64,000 nucleotides of DNA, taken from the NCBI GenBank assembly GCA_035524335.1, contig DATKPE010000004.1, positions 30,757 through 94,756 on the forward strand. The letters are read 5' to 3'. The position numbers and the translations under genes are program-made. Below are positions 57,522 to 64,000 of the stretch, in pieces (within the stretch, counting starts at the first letter, position 1; each line of letters begins with the position of its first letter). The notes below the pieces were generated by a model that did not search any database, had not been told where the DNA came from, and saw only the letters and a program-made list of their open reading frames with translations. This DNA is from DATKPE01 sp035524335. GTDB lineage: Bacteria > Bacteroidota > Ignavibacteria > UBA10030 > SZUA-254.

Positions 57522-60500
57522 TCACTTCACCAGAAGCATCTTCCTTGCGCTCGTGAATATCGTCTGCGGATGATCGATGCTCCTCGCCTCCAGCCGATAG
57601 AAATAGACTCCCGATGCGGCCGAAGCCCCGTTCCATCGGATTTCCTGCTCACCGCCCGGCTGTACCCCGTCCACCAGCGTTGCGACAAGCTGTCCAAGCA
57701 GGTTGTACACCTGCAGGCGAACCTTACTCGAACCCTTCAGCCCGTACCGGATCGTCGTTGTCGGATTGAACGGATTCGGATAGTTCTGATACAGCATCCA
57801 TGCCGAGGGAATCGCCGGGGAGGTTTTCTTCACCCCTTCCACCAGGAAACTGTACTGCGGCATGTAACGTGCGATCGCCGGACCGCCGGCACTGACCGAT
57901 TTGCCGATGCCGGTCTGGACGAGCTTCGGCTGTGCATTCCCCATCGCGACGATCTTGTTGTCGGGCTGGATGCCCAACGAATATATACTGCTCGTCTCGT
58001 GGAACTCTGAGCTGGATACAATCCGGTTGACGAACCAGCCGTTGGTGCCGAAGGTCGAATCGGCAAGGCCGTCCCGGGTGAATCTCGCGAGCCCAAACCC
58101 TGTATAGACGCCGGCGGAATCGTATGACGAGCCGGCAACGATGAATTTGCCGTCGGCCTGCTGGACGGCGCAGTTCGGGAATCCCCCCTGGCTCGGCTTT
58201 CCGCCCACGTGAACCAATGCGAAGCCGTGCGTCCCGAATGTCGTATCGAGCGTTGCAGCCGAATCGATCCGGACAGCCCCGAAACCATCCCGCCCCTTCG
58301 TGGTTATGAGATATCCCGCCAGGACAATTTTGCCGTCAGGCTGAATCAGGACCGAATGAGTTTCAGCTCCTGAAAGGCTGTCGGGAAGCAGTCGCACAGT
58401 TCCACCCGAGGGTCCGAACGCGGCGTCGGGGTTGCCGCTGGAATCAATCCGGGCAATGCCGATCCCCTCAATGTAATGAGATGTCGATATCCCGGTGAGC
58501 ACGAATTTGCCGTCCCCCTGGCGGGTTAGCGAAAAGGCTCTGTCGAATTGGCCGCCGCCCGTAATCGGAACGGAGACCGTCCCTCCGTTGGGCCCGAACG
58601 TTGCGTCGAGAGAGCCGTCGGTATTGTACCGGGCAATGCCGAACCTGGAACTTGTTTCGTTGCCGTATGTGTCGCTCTGACCGGCTTCTCCTGCCGCAAC
58701 AATCTTCCCATCCGGCTGGGTGACAAGTGACCAGACGACATCGTCGTTGCTCCCTCCCGCAATTCTAGTCCGGACCGTCCCTCCCGTGCCGAACGTGCTA
58801 TCGGGGGTCCCATTCGTGTTGAACCGTGCAAGGGCAAACGCGGTTATGCGGTTGCATACGCTCGTTCCCGACGCCGAAGAACCGGCCACGACGATTTTAC
58901 CGTCGTGCTGGATGGCCACGGTGCGCGCATAATCGGCAAGCCAGGTCCCCCCGGCAATCGCTGTCATAGCGGTGCCGCCGGTGCCGAAGGCCGAATCGGC
59001 CGAACCATCGCTATTGAACCTCGACACGAAAAACTCGTTCCCATCGGATGTATCGACACCCGCGGAATTATAGTGCGGCACGAGGGTTGTTCCCGCAACG
59101 ATGATCTTCCCGTCTGCCTGCAGTACGCCGGCGTCACACGTCGTCCCCGGTTTCCCCGGAAGATACGTATCGACGATGCCTGCATTGCCGAACGTCAGAT
59201 CCAGATACGGCGTGCGGCCGAGGACCGAGGGAGTGCCGAGAGCGGAGATCACCAGCGAATCATCGTACGTTCCCTTGCCTCCGTGATCGATGAGGATCCT
59301 GATCAGATCCGAATCGCCGCCGCTCCAGGCTGGAATGATCAGGTGCGCACTGTTCGTGTCGAATTTTATTCCCTTGTGCAGATATGTTTTGCCGCCCGTC
59401 GGGAGATTGTCGATGGTGGTGAGATCGTAGATCTTCGGCGCTCCATTGCTTCGAAGGAGGAGCGACGACTGACCGGAGAGCGTCAGACGGATGGAATCGT
59501 TTCCGCCTGCGGCGAAGTTCGCCAGATGAAAGCTCCGCTCCTCGTTATTCATGGTGACGATCGCCTTCAGGAGCAGGTTCTTTGTCCTCGCATCTTTGTT
59601 GCTGAACGTCAATCCGTTCCCGAACGTTACAAGATCCGTCTGCGTGCTGTCACCATCGGAGCGGTGATAACTGTAGACCGCGGAATCGGTCAGAAATGTG
59701 AAGTGAACGAGTGAATCGGAAAAATTTTTCATCGTGGCGGAATAACCTCCCGGTGAACCGGCCTGCGGAAGATAGTACCCGACCGGGGGCTGGACAGCCG
59801 AGGTTTTCTGAAGGATGGGATGCCCGGCCGGCATGCTGGAATACCATTCGCCGGTCGCCTGGTCGTAGCCCATCGAATCGCCGGCCGCATTCGTGATCCG
59901 GATGGACGCGGTCCCTGATCCGTACGCGACGCAGGAGCCGGCGCCGGAACTCATCCCCGACTTCATCTGCCGGGGCCCCGCAGTCACGGGACGGAGAAGC
60001 GGCACGGCCAGCTCGTAGCCGACCGGCTCATTGAGGTAAAGACCGCTCTGGCCGCTCCAGCTTCTTCCCGCGGCGATGTCATAGTGCCATACACGGGGAG
60101 TTCCCTTGTCGATCGTAATACAGCGTGTATTGTCGCCGGGATAGTTGTTGTCGTAGACGAAAATCGAATCGAACAGCGTACCGGCGCCGAACCGATACGG
60201 ATTGATGGCATGCGCGGCGTTCCTGATCTGGATCGTCAGCGTCTTGTCGTTCCGCTGGTCGGTCAGAAGCATCGCCTTGAGCTCATTCACCGTCTGATCG
60301 ATGGTGTTGCGGAATGCGGCGTCGGTATACTGATCCTGAATGAGTCCGAACTGGTATTGGAAGTACCTGTTGATCAGAGCCCGCGTCGCATCGTCCGGAC
60401 CGACGCCCTGGATATTGGACGTATAGAGATTCGCGGCATTGCCGGGCGGAGACATGTAACCGTCGAAGCAGAGGAAGCTGATCGTCGCCAGCCCGAAACA

Positions 60501-63056
60501 GGAGCCTCCCCACGCGCCCTTGAGAGATCCCCAGAGCGCCACGGCGGCCTGATTGTAGGTAAAACTGCCGTCTGCGGGATTGGTATACAGACACTGATTC
60601 CTGGAAAAAGCGTCGACGAAAATCGGCCACGACGAAAAATCCTGCGCCTCGGCGAAATAGGGCGCCCAATGGAAGTACTGCGGGTAGAGCATCTGTGTCG
60701 ATGGATCAATCCCCGAATAGTCGTATTGCTGCCACCAGGTCTGAGGCCACATATTCGCCTGTGCGTTCGAAAAATTCCATCCGTCCACAGGGGGCTGATA
60801 GGCGACGTAATTCCCGTCGGATCCGATTCGCGTCAGCACGTACGGCTTGATCCGGAATGTGTCGGAATAGGCATACACCCACGGATGGCTCGATGACCGG
60901 ATCATGATCTGGCATTTCCGTGAGATAATGTTCGACGGAATGGTATTCCATACAAACCGGCCCTCCGGCGCATAATAGTCGTTCGCCATCGCTACCATGG
61001 CAAGAGCCGGCTGATCGGCATGGATTGTGTAAAGGATATCGACAGAATCAAGATACGGTGCACTCCACTTTATCGTATCTACCGAGCCGGCAATGAAGAG
61101 CGAGTCTGCGCCCGGCTTCAGGAACGTGATGCTGAGACCTTTCAGATCGGCGGAGAATTCCGATGTATTTCCGGACAGATCGGTGGCCGTGGCCGAAAGC
61201 CACATGCCCATAACTGCCGCGGGGAGAATTTTCACGAAGTGTGCCGTGCCGTCCGCCCCGGTGGTGATGCGCAGGGAATCGAACCAGGTCTTACCTTCAC
61301 CGTTCCCGCTCGGATCCCGCAGTTCAAACGTGTAGATATCGACGATGCAGGCCGAGTTCGGCACGCTGGCGAGTTCTCCGTAGAGGGTATCGTTCGTCCC
61401 TCCGATTCTGACGGAATCGAGAACGGGATAGTTCTGCAGATTGTTGGGTCCCCCGGAACCCGGAGCGACGTTCAGGTTCACGCCGCGCGGAGCGAGATCG
61501 ATGCCGAGGCCGGCGTTCGCATACACCGAATTCAGTCGGAAGCTGTTTCCGGTCCCGGCGCTGTCGTAGATGCCGGCGCCGCCGTTGTTGCAGATGATGT
61601 TGCCGGCGGCTGAGGAGTTTCCGCCGATGATGTTGCCACTTCCGGCGACCGATATTCCGTCCGCGCCGTTCCCCCACGCGTTCGATGCGCCGGCATCGGT
61701 CCCGAGGGTGTTTCCGGCAACCACATTTCCATGAGAGGAGTTTTCCATCAATATCCCGAACGCCTGATTGCCCGAGATGATGTTCCGTTGAGACGCCGAT
61801 ACGCCGCCGATGGTATTCCCGGCCGCGCCATCGATGTCGATGCCGTTATAGTTCGGCAGAAGCCCTGTTCCCCCCGCGGTCAGGCCGATGATGTTCCCAA
61901 CGACCAGATTGCCGTCCGTCCCGCTCCCCTGAATATAGATCCCCGCGCCGTTGTTGCCCGACAGCACATTGCCGGAAACGAAATTATGACCGACGCTGTC
62001 GATCCAGATTCCGCCTTGCAGATTTCCGAACGTGCTCTTCCCGTCGACGCTGGTGCCGATGTAGTTCCCCTGGATGACGGTTCCGGCGGCAAGATCGTCG
62101 AGTTCGACCCCGACCTGGCTGTTCGATGAGATGACATTTCGCGCGCCCGTTTCGGGACCGCCCACGGTATCCCCGGGGCCTTCTATGTAAACTCCGCCTT
62201 CTTTATTCCCGATGCCGTCGGAATATCCCGATCCCGACCAGACCGAGAGGCCGATCAGATTCCCCCGGATTGAATTGCCGCCCGGCGTGTCGGGGCCGAT
62301 GTAGATTCCGGAATAGTTATTTCCCGAAAGACGGTTCTGCGCACCGGCCGTCAGGCCGCCGACAACATTGCCAGTCCCTGCTCCGAAGATCGTCACTCCG
62401 AAATCGTTCCCCTCGGCGGTCGTTCCGGCCGGATCGATCCCGATGAAGTTTCCTTCGATATGGTTGTTGCTCCCGCCGTAAATCATGATTCCCGAGCCGT
62501 TGACGATCTCCGAATCGGCGCTTCCCTCCTGGACGCCGGTGAAACCGGTAATGGAAAGTCCGCGTATGGCGCAGTTATCCGCGTCGATTTCCAGGCCGTT
62601 GACCCCCCCGCCGGTCAGACTTCCATCGAGCTGAACGATCGGAGTTCCGGAATAGTTGGGCTCGGTTGTCCCGTCGATGGTAACCTCATCGGTAATAACC
62701 GGGAGGCCGGTGAGAACGCGGATCACGGACTGGCCGACAATGTCGAACGTGATCAGATCGGTCCCGCCGCTGTTGTTGGCGTCGAGGATCGCCTGCCGGA
62801 ACGAACCGGCGCCCGAATCATTCGTGTTCGTGACGATGAACGTGTTGGCGAATACCCTCGCGGGGGAAGCTTTGCCGGACCGGTTCGATTGTGGGCGCGG
62901 AGACCGGCTGGAGTATGCCGGCAATTTCGCGGCATGGAGTGTGTGCGGACGCATCGCCTGCCGGCCGCCGAGAGAGAGCATATGTGAGGGACAGAGAATC
63001 GCAATAACAATTGTGATCGGAACATACCTGACCGCAGAGGTAAGGGAGAACCGCAT
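57522..63056 (-). CDS. Giant T9SS-exported protein: beta-helix, predicted papain-like domain, delta-60 repeats
   Basis: About 1,844 aa from ATG 63056, with GGAG upstream. In order: signal peptide (about 1-30). A NosD/right-handed beta-helix at about 70-560 (repeats such as NVISSNSQVGVELDD, NTIGGVSASQRNIISGN, GNYIGTSVDG). An Ig-like segment. A region at about 770-1050 with GGSCFGLA (Cys853), NAAHAINPYRF (His949) and VYDNNYPG (Asp969), which fits a papain-like cysteine peptidase. A beta-rich linker. Seven delta-60 repeats (QxDGKIVxAG) encoded at about 57.9-59.2 kb. A T9SS type A sorting domain from YPNPFNPTTTIRY to KMLLVK. It should be secreted and attached to the surface. A frame upstream to 63122 exists but lacks support. 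Confidence 0.9.
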   Translation of the reverse strand: MRFSLTSAVRYVPITIVIAILCPSHMLSLGGRQAMRPHTLHAAKLPAYSSRSPRPQSNRSGKASPARVFANTFIVTNTNDSGAGSFRQAILDANNSGGTDLITFDIVGQSVIRVLTGLPVITDEVTIDGTTEPNYSGTPIVQLDGSLTGGGVNGLEIDADNCAIRGLSITGFTGVQEGSADSEIVNGSGIMIYGGSNNHIEGNFIGIDPAGTTAEGNDFGVTIFGAGTGNVVGGLTAGAQNRLSGNNYSGIYIGPDTPGGNSIRGNLIGLSVWSGSGYSDGIGNKEGGVYIEGPGDTVGGPETGARNVISSNSQVGVELDDLAAGTVIQGNYIGTSVDGKSTFGNLQGGIWIDSVGHNFVSGNVLSGNNGAGIYIQGSGTDGNLVVGNIIGLTAGGTGLLPNYNGIDIDGAAGNTIGGVSASQRNIISGNQAFGILMENSSHGNVVAGNTLGTDAGASNAWGNGADGISVAGSGNIIGGNSSAAGNIICNNGGAGIYDSAGTGNSFRLNSVYANAGLGIDLAPRGVNLNVAPGSGGPNNLQNYPVLDSVRIGGTNDTLYGELASVPNSACIVDIYTFELRDPSGNGEGKTWFDSLRITTGADGTAHFVKILPAAVMGMWLSATATDLSGNTSEFSADLKGLSITFLKPGADSLFIAGSVDTIKWSAPYLDSVDILYTIHADQPALAMVAMANDYYAPEGRFVWNTIPSNIISRKCQIMIRSSSHPWVYAYSDTFRIKPYVLTRIGSDGNYVAYQPPVDGWNFSNAQANMWPQTWWQQYDYSGIDPSTQMLYPQYFHWAPYFAEAQDFSSWPIFVDAFSRNQCLYTNPADGSFTYNQAAVALWGSLKGAWGGSCFGLATISFLCFDGYMSPPGNAANLYTSNIQGVGPDDATRALINRYFQYQFGLIQDQYTDAAFRNTIDQTVNELKAMLLTDQRNDKTLTIQIRNAAHAINPYRFGAGTLFDSIFVYDNNYPGDNTRCITIDKGTPRVWHYDIAAGRSWSGQSGLYLNEPVGYELAVPLLRPVTAGPRQMKSGMSSGAGSCVAYGSGTASIRITNAAGDSMGYDQATGEWYSSMPAGHPILQKTSAVQPPVGYYLPQAGSPGGYSATMKNFSDSLVHFTFLTDSAVYSYHRSDGDSTQTDLVTFGNGLTFSNKDARTKNLLLKAIVTMNNEERSFHLANFAAGGNDSIRLTLSGQSSLLLRSNGAPKIYDLTTIDNLPTGGKTYLHKGIKFDTNSAHLIIPAWSGGDSDLIRILIDHGGKGTYDDSLVISALGTPSVLGRTPYLDLTFGNAGIVDTYLPGKPGTTCDAGVLQADGKIIVAGTTLVPHYNSAGVDTSDGNEFFVSRFNSDGSADSAFGTGGTAMTAIAGGTWLADYARTVAIQHDGKIVVAGSSASGTSVCNRITAFALARFNTNGTPDSTFGTGGTVRTRIAGGSNDDVVWSLVTQPDGKIVAAGEAGQSDTYGNETSSRFGIARYNTDGSLDATFGPNGGTVSVPITGGGQFDRAFSLTRQGDGKFVLTGISTSHYIEGIGIARIDSSGNPDAAFGPSGGTVRLLPDSLSGAETHSVLIQPDGKIVLAGYLITTKGRDGFGAVRIDSAATLDTTFGTHGFALVHVGGKPSQGGFPNCAVQQADGKFIVAGSSYDSAGVYTGFGLARFTRDGLADSTFGTNGWFVNRIVSSSEFHETSSIYSLGIQPDNKIVAMGNAQPKLVQTGIGKSVSAGGPAIARYMPQYSFLVEGVKKTSPAIPSAWMLYQNYPNPFNPTTTIRYGLKGSSKVRLQVYNLLGQLVATLVDGVQPGGEQEIRWNGASAASGVYFYRLEARSIDHPQTIFTSARKMLLVK

Positions 63057-63311
63057 AATCGCGCTCCAGGGGAAATGAGAGAGGAAAACTGGAAAAGAAC
63101 CGGCCCTCGTGATGGGGAACATCTTTCATCCCTGCCCGCAACCTGTCCGGCGTCTGCCGGCGCAACGAAACCGGGGGTCCGAAGGAGCTTATGCGTGCGG
63201 GATCATGTCCGGGTGTGCAGTCGCGACGATCTCAGACCGCATTCCGGGAGGAGGGCATGTGAAAAGGGCGGGCACGCGCTCCTCGTCTGGCGATGGGCGC
63301 CATTCTGTTGC

Positions 63312-63340
63312 ATTGTACAGAAATCGACGCTCTTTGTCAA
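63312..63340 (-). promoter_or_regulatory. Strong sigma-70-type promoter of the T9SS protein gene
   Basis: On the reverse strand a perfect TTGACA (63340-63335) and TACAAT (63317-63312, 5/6) are exactly 17 nt apart. The expected start is near 63305, leaving a leader of about 250 nt before the ATG at 63056. Confidence 0.8.
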
Positions 63341-63564
63341 CCCGCAGGTGATTGTACGGGAATGAAATACGCGTTAATTGCTCTGTCTGAAAGACCGGCG
63401 ATCCTGACCTCAGGGTCGGCATATTACAACGAGCCGGAAGCAGAACTTTTAAGAAATGAGATCGGGGCGGATAGCCTCCCCGCGAGGCAGTCAATATTTA
63501 AATCTGCATGCCGCTCCTAAGAAACGAGATTAAGAGCCAGGGGTCCTCCCATCGTATAATGTTC
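63341..63564. other. Gene-free region between promoter and GIY-YIG gene
   Basis: Together with the 250-nt leader, about 440 bases here carry no recognisable gene. A direct repeat TAAGAAAYGAGAT occurs at about 63450-63462 and 63518-63530. A small CGGGG...CCCCG hairpin is near 63463-63482. I see nothing else. Confidence 0.4.
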
Positions 63565-63822
63565 CTATACCGTTATTTCCCCTTTTACCAACCCCCTCAC
63601 TTTGTTTTTATTCTTCCACCCTTTTATCATTTTCTCTTTCTGCCGTGCTTCGGCCTTACTGTCGCATTTCAGTGTATACACTAATTTCCAGGGTCGGTAC
63701 CGGGCCGTGTATCCTTTCTCGATCGAATTATGGTACCCTAACCTTTGCATCGGGTCTCCGGATTGACCGGTATAATAATGATCGCTTCTTTCAGAATAAA
63801 GGATGTACACGTATGCGTTCAT
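63565..63822 (-). CDS. GIY-YIG nuclease-superfamily protein (UPF0213-like)
   Basis: An 85-aa protein: AYVYILYSERSDHYYTGQSGDPMQRLGYHN, TARYRPWKLVYTLKCDSKAEARQKEKMIKGWKNKNKV. The YVYIL...YYTGQS pair corresponds to the GIY-YIG core, with the conserved Arg in the R-x-x-x-H segment and Glu in AEARQKE. Small stand-alone members are common in Bacteroidota; their role is unclear. ATG 63822 is chosen because GGAGG lies 11 nt upstream and the family starts here. A longer frame continues through a tRNA-like sequence. The protein is His/Lys-rich and less GC-rich than its neighbours. Confidence 0.85.
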   Translation of the reverse strand: MNAYVYILYSERSDHYYTGQSGDPMQRLGYHNSIEKGYTARYRPWKLVYTLKCDSKAEARQKEKMIKGWKNKNKVRGLVKGEITV

Positions 63823-63868
63823 AAATGAAAATCCCTCCAACGATATATTCTCTGGAGGGATATGATGA

Positions 63869-63917
63869 CCGCTCCGCAGGCAAGACTCGAACTTGCATCC
63901 CGCTCCTTCGGAGCGGG
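63869..63917 (-). other. tRNA-like T-arm with alternative hairpins upstream of the GIY-YIG gene
   Basis: On the reverse strand GCAAG-TTCGAGT-CTTGC (63896-63880) is a perfect T-stem/loop of a tRNA. It is preceded by CCCGCTCC/GGAGCGGG, an 8-bp hairpin with a 3-nt loop (63917-63899). The segment CCGCTCCG (63876-63869 on the plus strand) can also pair with CGGAGCGG (63909-63916), enclosing the T-arm. I could not fold a complete cloverleaf with a matching D-arm and anticodon stem, so I call it tRNA-like, not a tRNA. Confidence 0.4.
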
Positions 63918-64000
63918 ATAACAGCCGGATGCGAATCGTCCCGCTTCCCTCCTGATCAGTAATATCAATTGCCAATTACCACATCAGCCCACATAAATTA

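Noticed and set aside
57900..59200. Tandem DNA repeats or CRISPR-like periodicity in the delta-60 region
   Set aside because: The periodicity is at protein level (seven delta-60 units of varying DNA sequence); there are no identical direct repeats with spacers.

Overview
This 64 kb bacterial chromosome segment is moderately high in GC and densely packed. Its lineage looks like the Fibrobacterota-Chlorobiota-Bacteroidota (FCB) side of the tree, near Ignavibacteria or Kapabacteria. The evidence is a secreted giant protein ending in a type IX secretion (T9SS) type A sorting domain, a CarboxypepD_reg/plug/beta-barrel outer-membrane protein, many lipoproteins, and a small pilin-like protein beginning MGQQQLLL. 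The four promoters I can read are sigma-70 type (TTGACA-N17-TATAAT-like), not the TTTG/TAnnTTTG type of core Bacteroidia. The placement is inference from gene content only. I see no phage, insertion sequence, CRISPR array or rRNA gene.

Layout. Positions 1-6.1 kb: the start of tmk, an ECF sigma factor with a secreted beta-helical partner, a TPR-CHAT lipoprotein whose CHAT domain lacks both catalytic residues, and two small envelope proteins. Positions 6.0-16 kb: minus-strand housekeeping units rlmN-M1 aminopeptidase-adk-GDPD, an M16 protease pair with one active and one inactive subunit plus a DUF167 gene, and purC. Positions 15.6-25.8 kb: a long minus-strand run of rmuC, YrdC/Sua5-like, class III cyclase, membrane protein, 63-aa protein, AddB-like Fe-S nuclease, pfkA, aat, amidohydrolase and a SnoaL-like gene. 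Positions 26-35.6 kb: a molybdenum-cofactor island (moaC-mogA fusion, moaA, moaE, moaD, moeA) built around a Tat-lipoprotein sulfite-oxidase-like enzyme and its cytochrome b. It also carries a 5'-deoxyadenosine deaminase, a DUF6986-type aldolase-fold protein and an ankyrin protein.

Positions 35.7-38.8 kb: a SPOR protein and a nickel/cobalt ECF transporter (NikMN-Q-O). The transporter has a clear promoter overlapped by an inverted repeat and followed by a leader of about 174 nt. Positions 38.9-44.9 kb: a plus-strand envelope cluster of a Gly-rich lipoprotein, a Sel1-repeat protein, a beta-barrel protein carrying its own Gly-rich insert, and a Spy-like periplasmic protein. Positions 44.9-46.8 kb: a compact Rieske / cytochrome b561-like / YceI operon. 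Positions 46.9-57.5 kb: an S9 peptidase, MscL with a C-terminal zinc ribbon, a pilin-like protein, a beta-barrel protein, GT87 and GT39 polytopic glycosyltransferases (one apparently frameshifted), a lipoprotein and a lone receiver protein. Positions 57.5-63.1 kb: a protein of about 1,844 aa combining a NosD-like beta-helix, a predicted papain-like cysteine peptidase domain, seven delta-60 repeats and a T9SS tail. The window ends with a GIY-YIG protein next to a tRNA-like T-arm.

How the parts connect. The molybdenum genes supply cofactor for the exported oxidoreductase, whose cytochrome b would pass electrons to or from quinone. The radical-SAM enzymes MoaA and RlmN both use S-adenosylmethionine, and MoaA releases 5'-deoxyadenosine, the expected substrate of the deaminase. 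The Rieske-b561-YceI operon looks like a second small membrane redox module. The least explained elements are the papain-like domain in the T9SS protein, the Gly-rich outer-membrane cluster, the heptad-repeat secreted protein at 29.7-30.2 kb, and the leader and operator upstream of the nickel transporter.
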